Shown here: one piece after another, positions 26,862-36,306 of the stretch
Layout: each line of letters starts with the position of its first letter
How positions within the stretch are numbered: position 1 is the stretch's first letter
NCBI GenBank assembly: GCA_001310555.1
Contig: BAXO01000056.1
Span: 1 to 38,463, forward strand
From: Bacillus sp. JCM 19058
Lineage (GTDB): Bacteria; Bacillota; Bacilli; Bacillales_H; Bacillaceae_D
Direction of reading: 5' to 3'
DNA: 38,463 nucleotides
Notes under the pieces: generated by a model
The model's database searches: none
Seen by the model: the letters and a program-made list of their open reading frames with translations, nothing else
Told to the model about the DNA's origin: nothing
Position numbers and translations under genes: made by a program

Positions 26862-27441
26862 CTATAATGAATAATACCACATTAACTGTGCTACCTCTGG
26901 TTTATCCGGATAGGCATAAAGGTTCACTTCTCCTAATGCGGCCCCCTGTTTAGCGTAAAAGTTGCATGCATGGACATTATTGTTTTGACACTCGATTTTG
27001 AGCAGGTGACACTTTTGGGATTTTGCCCATTCTAAGCATTTACGGAAAATGCTAGAACCGATGCCCTTTCCGCGATAGCTATAATCAATTCTAAGATCCC
27101 ATAGTGCAGCAATATCTTTCCTGCCTTCAAGAATATTAACCGCTGGAGTATCATAAGCGATAACAGCTCCACCGACCCGGCTACCTTGATGAAACGCTGA
27201 TACGATCACCCATTTTTCAGTATTCCATCGTTTTTTTCCACCTTTCTGGCCCCATTCCTTTTTCAGCATCAAAGTCAACGCAATAAGAATGTTCTACAGG
27301 CGCTTCTTCAAAAATAATTCCTCCCAGTCCATTTTTTACGCGTTTAATATTCAAGTGTGAATGAACCTCGAATGAAATTGGAATACTTCCATATTCTTTT
27401 AGTACACGAGTACTTTCAAATTTATATTGAATACTTTCCAT
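26862..27441 (-). pseudogene. GNAT N-acetyltransferase, single frameshift
   Basis: ATG 27441 (AAAAGGAGCAACAAAT upstream) starts MESIQYKFESTRVLKEYGSI. Reducing seven T to six (27231-27237) joins GPERWKKRWNTEKWVIVSAF to the GNAT core: LWDLRIDYSYRGKGIGSSIF (motif A with RGKGIG) and IECQNNNVHACNFYAKQGA (motif B). The full length is about 193 residues. The arrangement of an N-terminal strand region followed by WDLxIxxxxRGKGIG resembles streptothricin- and other antibiotic-type acetyltransferases found in Bacillus, but the substrate is inferred only from family resemblance. Confidence 0.8.
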
Positions 27442-27528
27442 ATTTGTTGCTCCTTTTATCATAAGTATAATTTTTACGAGTGTGCATCTCTAGGCTTAGA
27501 GGTTTCCCAAAAGGCTCTATGAGCTATC

Positions 27529-27861
27529 GTGTATTCGATTCACTTTTGTCCTTCCTTTATAGTCCTTTTTTTAAGTGTACGTGGTGAGCTTTCAACACGC
27601 AACTGCTCTTCATCTATTGACCCCATGCTTAACAGGGTAAGTACTTCTCTCTTTCTACTTCGGGTGAATTATGCAATCATTGAAGTAGCTCGAGCGTCAT
27701 CGTTTCGCCTAAAGCGTAAAGGATTTGATTCAAAAGTTCCTTTGTTTTTCTGTAATCGTAAAATCTTCCCGATATTACAAGATCTTTATGAAATCGCTGG
27801 TAGGATGACCGGCTCCTATTTGCTTTTCAATTATTGGCATAAAAAGAATAAAAATGTATAA
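27529..27861 (+). other. possible gene remnant of unknown family
   Basis: An open frame of 110 codons without ribosome binding site. Its second half (RVNYAIIEVARASSFRLKRK, then LFFCNRKIFPILQDLYEIAG) has protein-like composition and ends TGSYLLFNYWHKKNKNV. It may be the 3' end of a decayed gene. I do not recognise it; a chance frame is equally possible. The rest of 27442-27995 has only the repeat at 27876. Confidence 0.3.
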
Positions 27862-27875
27862 TGTAGAATAAGAGT

Positions 27876-27931
27876 GAAAATTCCAAATTGGAGGTTAACC
27901 TTTTGAAGTGACACTTTTGATATGATGCACG
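27876..27931 (+). repeat. 56-bp dispersed repeat, copy A
   Basis: This 56-bp segment (GAAAATTCCAAATTGGAGGT ... TGATATGATGCACG) aligns without gaps to the complement of 37315-37370 with eight mismatches. The right part GACACTTTTGATATGATGCA is best conserved. It looks like the end of a lost insertion sequence or another mobile unit; no transposase is visible. Confidence 0.65.
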
Positions 27932-27995
27932 TGCCCCTCCTAACGAAGCTGTCGCATGAGCTAAAGGAAACGATAATGGTTATGAGGGGGAATAC

Positions 27996-28538
27996 ATGTC
28001 TATGAAATTATTTACGGTAACAATCGTGTCTTGCGAAACTGGTAGTGAGTATGAGGTTATTAGACAAGCCCTGGAGTCTTGTAGTATTCGTGTCATTAAT
28101 GAAGCAGTCGGTAGACCGCAAGATTTTATCGATTTTTTGTCAGGTGAAGGGTATTTTTCGTCTGATTTTGTCATCTTTTCCTTTCACGGAATGGACGGAA
28201 AATTCTGCATGCCGGAATTAGGAGAGCGCGTATACTTTGATAATGAACCGAGAACGGATTTCGGAATTGAGGAAATTCAAACCTATTGCCAAATAAAAAC
28301 ACCGGTCATGATCAATATGGGATGCGGCTTAGGTTATCAAGCATTGGCTGATGCTTTCCTCGAAAAGCATACGAACGTCTATATTGGAGCGGAAGATGTG
28401 ATCGACGGGCTTAGCAGTAACTTCTTTGTCATTCGATTCTTTTATGAACATTGCCAAAATAAACGCTCGCTGCGGGAGGCATTTCAGTTAGCAAGAAACA
28501 CAGATCCCGAAACGATGCTTTTTCGGTGGTTCGATTAA
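27996..28538 (+). CDS. stand-alone caspase-like (clan CD) cysteine peptidase candidate
   Basis: An intact 180-residue protein (ATG 27996 after GAGGGGGAATAC, or ATG 28002). The sequence reads as an alternating alpha/beta fold: strand TVTIVSCETG, helix YEVIRQALESC, strand DFVIFSFHGMDG with His64, strand TPVMINMGCGLG with Cys110, then NVYIGAEDVIDGLSSNFFVI, RFFYEHCQ and SLREAFQLAR. His-Gly at the end of one core strand and Cys at the end of the next, followed by an 'I-G-A-x-x-x-x-x-G' strand and a helix with SLREAFxxAR, is the caspase/CHAT/gingipain arrangement. No signal peptide or sensor domain is seen. I believe relatives in Bacillus carry the misleading name delta-aminolevulinic acid dehydratase; that enzyme's active-site lysines and zinc cysteines are absent here. 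The substrate is unknown. Confidence 0.6.
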   Translation: MSMKLFTVTIVSCETGSEYEVIRQALESCSIRVINEAVGRPQDFIDFLSGEGYFSSDFVIFSFHGMDGKFCMPELGERVYFDNEPRTDFGIEEIQTYCQIKTPVMINMGCGLGYQALADAFLEKHTNVYIGAEDVIDGLSSNFFVIRFFYEHCQNKRSLREAFQLARNTDPETMLFRWFD

Positions 28539-28566
28539 GGTCATTTAATTAAATATTTGTCTGATG

Positions 28567-28592
28567 AAGGTGGCCAATGGTGGCCGCCTTTT
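28567..28592 (+). terminator. terminator of the caspase-like gene
   Basis: AAGGTGGCC (28567-28575) pairs with GGCCGCCTT (28582-28590), one G-T pair, loop of six, followed by TT. Located 29 bases after the stop. Confidence 0.7.
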
Positions 28593-28673
28593 CTTACGAT
28601 AGGAATGAGGAAGGAACAGTAGGAAAGGTATGGTATAATAGTGATAATAATAAATGGGAATGGTGGAATACGG

Positions 28674-29191
28674 ATGGATATCACACTTGATAAACTACTA
28701 ATGACAGATGCTGAAGCATTATTAACGTTTGAGCGAGAAAACAGAGCTTATTTTGAAAAAATGGTACCTACTCGGGGAGATGATTACTACAATATTGCAA
28801 GTTTTATAGAGAGGCATAAGGCTTTATTAGATGAACAAGCGAAGGAAGAGTCGTATTTCTATTTAATAAAGGACAAAAAAAGGATCTATCCTTGGGAGAA
28901 TTAATTTGATTGACATTGAGAAATCAAAAGGAATAGGCGATCTAGGGTATAGAGTTGGGCAAGTACATACTGGAAAAGGAATTGCGAACCATGCATTGAA
29001 AATATTATTGGAAAAAAATCGTTAATGAAGGTCGAATCACACAAATTAATGCGAAAACGACAACAAATAACGTAGCCTCACAAAAAATTTTAGAGAAAAA
29101 CGGCTTCGAACGCCGCAGCATTGCCAATGATGAAGCGTTCGAAATCGACGGGCAAGAATTTAAATTTGTCTATTATGTTTGGACCAACTAG
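28674..29191 (+). pseudogene. GNAT N-acetyltransferase (RimJ/RimL type), two frameshifts
   Basis: ATG 28674 (GGTGGAATACG upstream) starts MDITLDKLLMTDAEALLTFE. Reducing seven A to six at 28875-28881 gives IKDKKGSILGRINLIDIEK, and at 29012-29018 gives LLEKIVNEGRITQINAKTT; the frame then runs to TAG 29189-29191. The acetyl-CoA loop is GQVHTGKGIANHAL (GKGIA) and the C-terminal core is NNVASQKILEKNGFE, the RimJ/RimL pattern of ribosomal-protein alanine acetyltransferases and related resistance enzymes. About 171 residues. An upstream in-frame start at 28641 has no binding site. Likely intact in reality. Confidence 0.85.
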
Positions 29192-29334
29192 TGTGCCCGG
29201 CTTTGATGTTACGCGTGCGATTGAGCAAGGCATAAAAATAAAATTACCTTCTAACAAATGCAGAAGTGATTTCGTGTGTAAGTTATGAAAGCAGGGAGGT
29301 CTGTGGTTCGTTATCATTTCGTAATCGTAGGCTA

Positions 29335-29370
29335 AAAATAAACGTTAGATAAGCAACTAACGTTTATTTT
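29335..29370. terminator. strong bidirectional terminator
   Basis: AAAATAAACGTTAG (29335-29348) and CTAACGTTTATTTT (29357-29370): perfect 14 bp, loop of eight. It separates the GNAT gene from the ABC exporter operon. Confidence 0.8.
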
Positions 29371-29408
29371 AGCGCGTAAATGAGATTATTTTTTTTAAAG
29401 AATAGAAA

Positions 29409-29422
29409 TGTAAACGCTTTAA
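29409..29422 (+). promoter_or_regulatory. cre-like CcpA site before the ABC exporter genes
   Basis: TGTAAACGCTTTAA matches the cre consensus TGWAANCGNTNWCA at all but one fixed base. It sits 22 bases before the ATG, near the ribosome binding site GGAGGGGG, where CcpA binding would block transcription. One site alone is suggestive only. Confidence 0.45.
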
Positions 29423-29443
29423 TGGAATGGAGGGGGTCACAGC

Positions 29444-31290
29444 ATGGGGTATTCAAACAATGAAACAACATTCAAATTAAAAAATATCGGAGCATATAAG
29501 AATGTTGTTCGTTTGCTGTTCATTTTGTGGAAGGAACATCCTTTCTTCGCTACCTTGCTCTGTTTGACTACTACGATATTAGGAATTATCCCGGCCCTGG
29601 AATTATGGGTAACGGGAAGGCTAGTGGATCAGTTTTCTAGCTTATTTTCCAATAGCGATTTAAGCTTAACACCGGTTGTTATAAATGGTTTGATACTTAT
29701 TGCGCTAATGATTGGGCATAATTGGATTCGGATATTTTCTGAAACGATTCAGGATTACCTTCGTGATAAAGTAGCGGGAGAGCTGCAGCAAGAAATTTTA
29801 GAAAAATCTTATAATATCGAGCTTTCTTTTTTTCGAACATGAGGAATCATACAATCAGTTACAAAGAGCAAATGAAGGCTTAAAAACTAGACTAGTGAAC
29901 ATTTATATGGACGCTATTTCTTTGATCCAGCTAATCATCACTGCGGTTGCGTATACGATCACCCTTATGGCGGCTCATTGGTTGCTTGGGCCGCTCATAT
30001 TTATCGCTATTATTCCTTCCCTGATCCTGAAAATTCTACGAGCCAGACAATTGTATATATTTGACTATGACACGCTTACACCGACACGGCGTCGGCTTGC
30101 CTATTTTCGGGACTTACAGTCGAAGGATGAATTTGCAAAAGAAACGCGAATTTTTAATTTGGGCAAGCACTTTCTGTCCCAATGGCGACTCACACAAAAC
30201 AAGTGGAAAAATGAAGTTTTAAAGGATGAGGGGCGTGAAATCAAAGCATCGGCCATTAACGATCTCGTGTTAAATGTCGTCTTTGCTCTTTCTTCCGTCT
30301 TTATTGTCTATTTAATTATCGGCGACCAAATGAGCATAGGCTCATTCGTCATTATGACCCAGGCCATCATCAGACTTCAAGAGGGAGTAGAAGCGGTTCT
30401 TAGGATTTTAAGAAATTTATATCAAGACGGATTATTCGCGTATAACCTTTTTCACTTTCTTGACCAACCGATATCACGAGTTTCGACTGGATCTACAAGT
30501 TTTCCTAAGCCGATTAAGAAAGGAATATCATTTGAACATGTATGGTTTAAATATCCGGGAAGCGAGACTTGGACATTAAAAGACATCTCATTTCATGTTC
30601 AAGTCGGTGAAACAATTTCGCTTGTAGGTCAAAACGGTTCAGGGAAAACGACGTTAATTAAATTATTATTAGGGATGTTCAAGCCACAGAAAGGTCGGAT
30701 CTTAATCGATGGAATAGCGATTGAACAGCTTGCTGAAGATGAGTTAAGGCAAAATATGACCGCTATTTTTCAGGATTTCGTTCAATACGATTTTTCGCTG
30801 CGTGAAAATATTGAGCTTGGAAGCTTATACGAAAAAAAATGAGCATGTGCGCTTTAAAGAAGCAGCGAGGCTGAGCGGTGTCGATCAGATTGCTGCTCAG
30901 CTTGAGCATGGATTTGAAACTATTCTCAGTAAAGAATACGGGGGGACAGAGCTTTCCGGTGGTCAATGGCAAAAGGTGGCCATAGCTAGAGCGATGGTGA
31001 GAAATGCTCAAATTGTCATTTTAGATGAACCAACGGCAGCACTCGATCCGCTTGCGGAATTATCGATCTTCGAAGAATTTCGAAGGCTCTCCAAGGAGCA
31101 AACAGCTTTCCTTATCTCCCATCGAATCGGAACAGCGCGGAATGCTGATCGAATCCTTGTTTTACAAAGCGGAGAATTAATAGAAAGCGGTAATCACGAG
31201 CAATTAATCAAGCATAATGGCGAATACGCAACATTATTTCGCCTACAGGCTCAATGGTACGCTGACGAAGAAGGAGGTGAGACAAAGTGA
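29444..31290 (+). pseudogene. ABC exporter half-transporter 1 (TMD-NBD), two frameshifts
   Basis: ATG 29444 after GGAGGGGGTCACAGC. The fused membrane and ATPase subunit has about 614 residues. The membrane domain (from LFILWKEHPFFATLL) has a transporter pattern PALELWVTGRLVDQF that is repeated in the partner gene. Frame breaks: seven T to six at 29827-29833 gives ELSFFEHEESYNQLQRANEG; eight A to seven at 30832-30839 gives YEKNEHVRFKEAARLSG. The ATPase domain has Walker A GQNGSGKTT (about 30627), Q-loop AIFQDF, signature ELSGGQWQK (about 30950), Walker B VILDEPTAALD (about 31014) and H-loop ISHR. Exporter-type; substrate unknown. Its stop overlaps the next start (GTGA), so both are translationally coupled. 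Confidence 0.85.
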
Positions 31291-33164
31291 ACACTAACAA
31301 AGGAAAGAAGTATTGGAAGGAATTCAAAAATATGCTAGATGGGATGGGTAGGCTGGGGCAGTTTGCATTGAAAGTCGGACCATGGATAACGGTAGGCATC
31401 ATTTCAGTCACCATTTTAATTGGAACGATTCCGTCACTGGAACTATGGCTGCTCGGGAAGCTAGTGGATGAATTAACACAGACCGTTGAAAGTAGTAACG
31501 CTCATTCCCTTTGGCAGTTGACTCCGATACTAATGCTCATAGCGTTTCTTTCGAGTATTAGACTGACCGGTACTTTCCTTAATCATCTCATGAGGTGGAG
31601 CAAGACATGGTTTGAGGAAGCGATGGTTTACCATATTCAGTCGGATGTATTAACGAAGGCAAATCGAATTCCTCTGAGCCATTTTGAAAGCTCGCTATTT
31701 CACGATAAGCTTTCACGAGCAAACTCAGGATTAGGCTTAACTTTTTCAAATTTACTGTTTCAATTGTTCAAAATTATTGAGTCGTACGTTATGATCATCG
31801 GCTTAACGATATTGACGTTTCAGGTTCACTGGCTCATCCCCCTTCTTATTATCGGGACAGGAGCGCCGATTTTATTGCTACAAAATAAGTACAATGTCGA
31901 TCGCTATCGTCTATTCTCAAAAAAATACAAAAAAAGCAAAGGTTAATGAATTATTTCGTACATGTACTCTCCGGCCGTGCTGCAGCTAAAGAAGTTCGCT
32001 TATTTGGCCTTGGCCCTACCGTGACGGCTAGATGGAAAAGCTTATACACGGAAGTAAGAAATGCAGTATTAAAGCAAAATATTAGACAGCGGGTCAAATT
32101 GGGGTTGGTCGAATGCGTGTCTCCACTGACATTTGCTATTTGTCTCGGTCTATTGCTGTCATCTCTTATGTCAGGGACCGCTAGTTTAGGTGATGTTGTC
32201 ATGGCGTTTTATGCCATCATCCGAATGCGCGAGCAGTGGGAATGGTGTATTCGCTGGATGGGATGGGTGCATGAAGATTATTTGCATTTTATTCGTGATT
32301 TAATCGGTTTTTTTGGATTTGCCGGAACACGCTCGAGCCTTGCAGGAAGGGCAGGATACTAATGAGGGAAATAAAACACGAGACGAACGAAATAAGTATG
32401 ACTTAATCAATCAACCTCATAGCCTGACCGTAAACAACGTTTTCTTTCGTTATCCTTATACAGAATCGCTCGTTTTAAACGATGTCACGTTTAGCCTTAA
32501 GCCAGGGGAAAAGGTAGCACTACTAGGGGAAAACGGTTCGGGGAAATCCACGCTCGTTAAATTACTACTTGGCTTGTATGAGCCTGACAATGGATCGATT
32601 ACATTTAGCGGTCATGATATAAAAATGTTGAATTCTGATTCGCTCTGGAGACAAGTGTCAGGAGTTTTTCAAGACTTTTCTAAATATCACCTTACTTTAA
32701 AGGAAAACATTGGCTTCGGTAATATAAGTAAACTAAATGAGCAATTAGCTATTGAAAAAGCGGCGCGTTTAGGAGGCGCGGCTACAATTGCTGAATCACA
32801 TAAGTTGCGATATGAAAGGATGCTTGGGGCGACGTTTGGCGGCTCCGACCTTTCCGGAGGCCAATGGCAAAAAGTAGCGACGGCTCGAGGTTCATGAGAG
32901 AGCCGCAACTTTTAGTTTTGGATGAACCGACAGCTTCCCTAGATCCACAGGCAGAAGTTGAGGTATACAAAAGGTTTCAGGAAATGGCTGGCTCCAGAAC
33001 GGCTCTGCTTATCTCCCATCGTATTGGCTTTGCGCGCTTGGCTGATCGAATCATTGTATTAAAAAAATGGAAGACTAGTTGAAATGGGAACGCATCATGA
33101 ATTGCTCTCTGAAGGTGGAGAATATGCAAAGCTATTGGAAATACAAGCGAAATGGTATCAATAA
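31287..33164 (+). pseudogene. ABC exporter half-transporter 2 (TMD-NBD), five frameshifts
   Basis: GTG 31287 overlaps the TGA of the previous gene by four bases; GAAGGAGG precedes it. The product of about 625 residues is a fused TMD-NBD half-transporter and, with gene 1, should form a heterodimer of the BmrCD/LmrCD kind. Repairs: 7-A runs at 31919-31925 and 31929-31935, joining FSKNTKKQRLMNYFVHVLSG; seven T at 32308-32314, giving LIGFLDLPEHARALQEG; one base lost near 32890, giving ARGFMREPQLLVLDEP; and seven A at 33061-33067, giving VLKNGRLVEMGTHHELL, to a stop at 33162-33164. ATPase motifs: GENGSGKST, DLSGGQWQK, LVLDEPTASLD. Both subunits keep the catalytic Glu, so no degenerate site is obvious. 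Confidence 0.85.
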
Positions 33165-33183
33165 TATATAAGGGAACAGAGCT

Positions 33184-33230
33184 AGGGGAAGTTGCATAGA
33201 AGGGGGGTGAACCTTCAGCAGCTTCCCCTT
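33184..33230. terminator. terminator between the ABC operon and BCCT gene
   Basis: AGGGGAAG (33184-33191) pairs with CTTCCCCT (33222-33229), with extra pairing inside (AAGG with CCTT). It lies between convergent genes and probably serves both; no long T run. Confidence 0.6.
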
Positions 33231-33251
33231 ATAAAATCATACTGAAAGGGA

Positions 33252-34849
33252 TCATCGTTTTCGGCTTTTTTCCTTGCGTTTCGCTTGTTTCTCCTTTCGC
33301 TCCTGCTCCTTTCGCCATTTTCTCCATTCCCTTTTTTTCTTTTCTCTCTTTTGCTTGAGAGCGTACCCGTTCTTGTCTTAATGCTTTAAACAAGGCTATG
33401 ACCATTAACAGCATAATAATCGAAAACGGAAATGCCACAAGGATCATCGTGTTTTGCAAAGCCTGTAGTCCGCCGCTGTAAAGAAGAACAGCAGCTGTGG
33501 CGGACATGAGGATTCCCCACGTGATTTTAATACGGTTCGGTGGGTGAAGCGAGCCGTTGGTCGACTGACTTCCGAGTACGAACGTCGCCGAATCGGCAGA
33601 TGTAATGAAGAAGACAGCAATGAGAAGGATCGTAATGTACGATGTGATTGTACTGAAAGGCATCGTAGAAAGTACTCCGAAGAGGGCCTCCTCTTCTGCA
33701 AGCGAAGAAATGCTGACGATTCCTTCCGATTCTAAGGAAATCGCTGTTCCACCTAAAAAAGAGAACCAAATAAATCCAAGCAAAGAAGGTAAGAGGAGAA
33801 CGGCAATGACAAACTCACGCAGCGTCCGCCCCCTTGAAACACGAGCAATAAACGTGCCAACATAAGGGGACCAAGCCATCCACCAGGCCCAATAGAAAAG
33901 AGTCCAGGCATTAATCCATTCCCGCTGAGCGGCACTAGTCGGGGCGATGCGAAAGCTCAAGCTTGGCAAAGTCTGAATATATCGACCGAGCGTGTCGGTA
34001 AACAAATTAAGAGAAAAAAAGTGTCGAACCGAAGATGATGAAAAAGACGAGCATGAGAAAAATGAGCGTCATATTGACGGTGCTGAGAATTCGAATGCCT
34101 TTATCAAGCCCTGTACTCGCTGAAATTAAAAAGAGAACAGTCACAATCGCAATAATGATTACTTGCATGAGAAAGCTACTTGGGACATTCGTTAAAAAAG
34201 AGATTCCTCCGTTCATTTGTACTGCCCCGAATCCGAGCGTTGTGGCAATACCGGCGAGGGTAGCGATGATTGCAATAACATCAATGGCTTTGCCGAAAAC
34301 TCCGTCTGTATGAAAAAGGGGGAGAGTGTCGAACTGATTAACCCCGTTTTTTTCTTTACGATAGTTAAAATAAGCTAAACAAATCGCAACAATGGCATAT
34401 ATGCTCCAGCCGTGAAATCCCCAATGTAGAAAGACAAAGCGCATCGATTCAATCGCTGCCTTGTCCGTCCCTTCAGTAGCTGTCGGCGATTGGAGCGCAA
34501 AATGGGCAATCGGCTCGGCAGCTCCAAAAAAATAATAAGCCTACCCCAAGCCCTGCGCTGAACAGAAAGGCAAACCACGTTGGATACGAGTATTCTGGCC
34601 GATCATCATCTTTTCCTAATCTCACCTTTCCATAAGGGCTGACAATAAACACTATGCAAACAAGAAGAAACAATGTAACAACGATTAAGTAATACCAGCC
34701 AAAGGCGGTTGAAATAAAAGCCTGCGCCCGATCGGTTACAAATTCAAGTGTTTTTGGGACAAAGACGCCTGTTAAGATAAGGACAGCAAGAATACCGATA
34801 GTCCAGTAAAAGACAGGTCCGGCAATTGTTTGATTTGATTTTTTTTCAT
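33252..34849 (-). pseudogene. BCCT-family glycine betaine/choline transporter, four frameshifts
   Basis: ATG 34849 (AAAGGAG upstream) starts the 12-helix betaine/choline/carnitine carrier of about 530 residues, similar to OpuD/BetT. Key motifs: FSAGLGVGLLFFGAAEP, VFLHWGFHGWS, and the BCCT signature WTLFYWAWWMAWSPYVG, then FIARVSRGRT. Repairs: eight A to six at the start (complement of 34839-34846, giving MKKSNQTIAGPVF), seven to six at 34526-34532, at 34014-34020 (GSTLFFLNLFTDTLG) and at 33332-33338. The last one restores a basic C-terminal tail of the REWRKWRKEQE kind, ending at 33252. A long charged C-terminal tail is an osmosensing feature in BetP-type members. It takes up compatible solutes with sodium under osmotic stress. 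Confidence 0.85.
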
Positions 34850-35273
34850 CGGATGGACTCCTTTGTAAATTGCGCTCACAAATATAGTGTCCAATTTAAA
34901 GAGAATCATTTAGGAATCCGGTAAACAAAGGCGAGATTCACTTATGCCGATCGGATAATAAAAATTGGCGAAATCTCCTGACTTAAATTTGGCTTATTTA
35001 GGTGGTTGCAGCGAACCTGCCTTTAAGAACCCCTTCATACATGTGGCTAATGTGAAGTACAGTCTTTTTTAATACTATTTGGGCAAGGAGTTGTGTGTTT
35101 ACATGTCCTTCGATTAACAACCGAGAGTATTTATTCCTCTAATAAGGCTTCCTTAGCTACTGTTGGAGTGAGTGTGGTTTTAGGACTAATAGAAGGAAAG
35201 TAATTTAAAAAGGGTTTTTATATTTATTGGCGAATGGATGTTCTGTAAGGATTTTATTCTGGAGGGAGCGTGT
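34850..35273. other. intergenic region between divergent BCCT and hydrolase genes
   Basis: No real gene is visible. A frame near 35130-35202 reads SNKASLATVGVSVVLGLIEG and stops; it may be the end of a lost membrane protein. I see no clear promoter boxes. Confidence 0.3.
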
Positions 35274-36178
35274 GTGGTGCTATTAATTGATCGAACAAAT
35301 GAAAGATTTGATCCTATATTGTCCTATGTAAAACAATCCCAATTAGATTTCGATTCATCAGCGGTAGCATTAATGGTTATAAAAAATAAAGAGGTTATAT
35401 TCGAATGGTACGACGGTTTCCATCATTTTAAAAGGGGAGCAAGAGAAGTGGATCAGAACTCACTTTTCAATGTTTATTCTATTAGAAAAACTTATGTATG
35501 CTTAGCGATGGCTATTGCAATCATTAAAGAAAAAGTACCTGCCGCCACACCTGTGTATGAATTGATTGATGATCTTGGAAAGGATGAGCTAGGGAAAATA
35601 ACAATAAGCGATCTATGTACGGGAACGGGTCCAAAATACTTTGGAGATGAAGGTATAGAGAGAGGAGCTACAAAATAGGATTATTGAAAAACTTACAGGT
35701 ATGAATGTTGCTCAATTGATTAACAAAAATGTCCTAGAACCAATGCAATTAAACGATACTAAATGGATTACAGTTCCTCAAGAAAATTTAGTTTGTGACT
35801 TTACTGCTTTAGATGGATATGCCTCTGTCAGGATTGAGTCCGGCGAAGGTCATGAACGTAATTTATACACAAGTACTCAAGAGCTTGCCTTTTGGGGATA
35901 TCTTCACTTAAAAAAAAGGAAAAATTAATTCTAAACAAGTGTTGCCTAAAGAAATTTTTGAACTGTCCGATCATTTGAAAGCGCAAAGACCTCATAAACG
36001 AATATTAGGCTGGTATTATCAAAAGGACTGGTATTATGCAACCGGGGCCGTAGGCTGCCATTGTGTTATTTTTCCGGCTCATGATGCTGTTGGTGTCAGA
36101 ATGCTCAATAATTACACTAAGAAGTATAAGGACGACCAAATAGCATTTAATCGTACCTTGTTGAACTGTTTGAAATAA
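35274..36178 (+). pseudogene. serine beta-lactamase-like hydrolase (penicillin-binding fold), disrupted
   Basis: The probable start is GTG 35274 (GGAGGGAG upstream), although the frame is open from 35238. The N-terminal half carries the S-x-x-K motif (YSIRKTY, Ser-Ile-Arg-Lys) of class C-like beta-lactamases and DD-peptidases and the usual following helix. After FGDEGIER the frame is lost; it resumes at about 35664 as LQNRIIEKLTGMNVAQLINK, and after removing two A from an 8-A run (35910-35917) continues LHLKKEKINSKQVLPKEIF, GWYYQKDWYYATGAVG to TAA. Compared with relatives the span between SIRK and IIEKLTG is short by roughly 25 residues, and the usual Y-x-N motif is missing, so a real deletion seems likely near 35665. 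Confidence 0.7.
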
Positions 36179-36216
36179 AGTTAATTCCTTCACCGATTGT
36201 TAATCGAAACCTGTGA

Positions 36217-36252
36217 ACAGAAGGTGGTCATTTTAAGACCACCTTCTGTTTC
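36217..36252. terminator. terminator between hydrolase and GNAT genes
   Basis: ACAGAAGGTGGTC (36217-36229) and GACCACCTTCTGT (36237-36249), a perfect 13-bp stem with a 7-base loop and a short T run. Serves the two converging genes. Confidence 0.85.
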
Positions 36253-36306
36253 ACAATAGTATATTCGATTCAGGCATTGACTCAGATTCGCCCATTGATA
36301 CTTCTG

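Noticed and set aside
33444..34313. Multiple frames on both strands within the BCCT gene
   Set aside because: Off-frame readings of the transporter; the hydrophobic BCCT signature is unambiguous.
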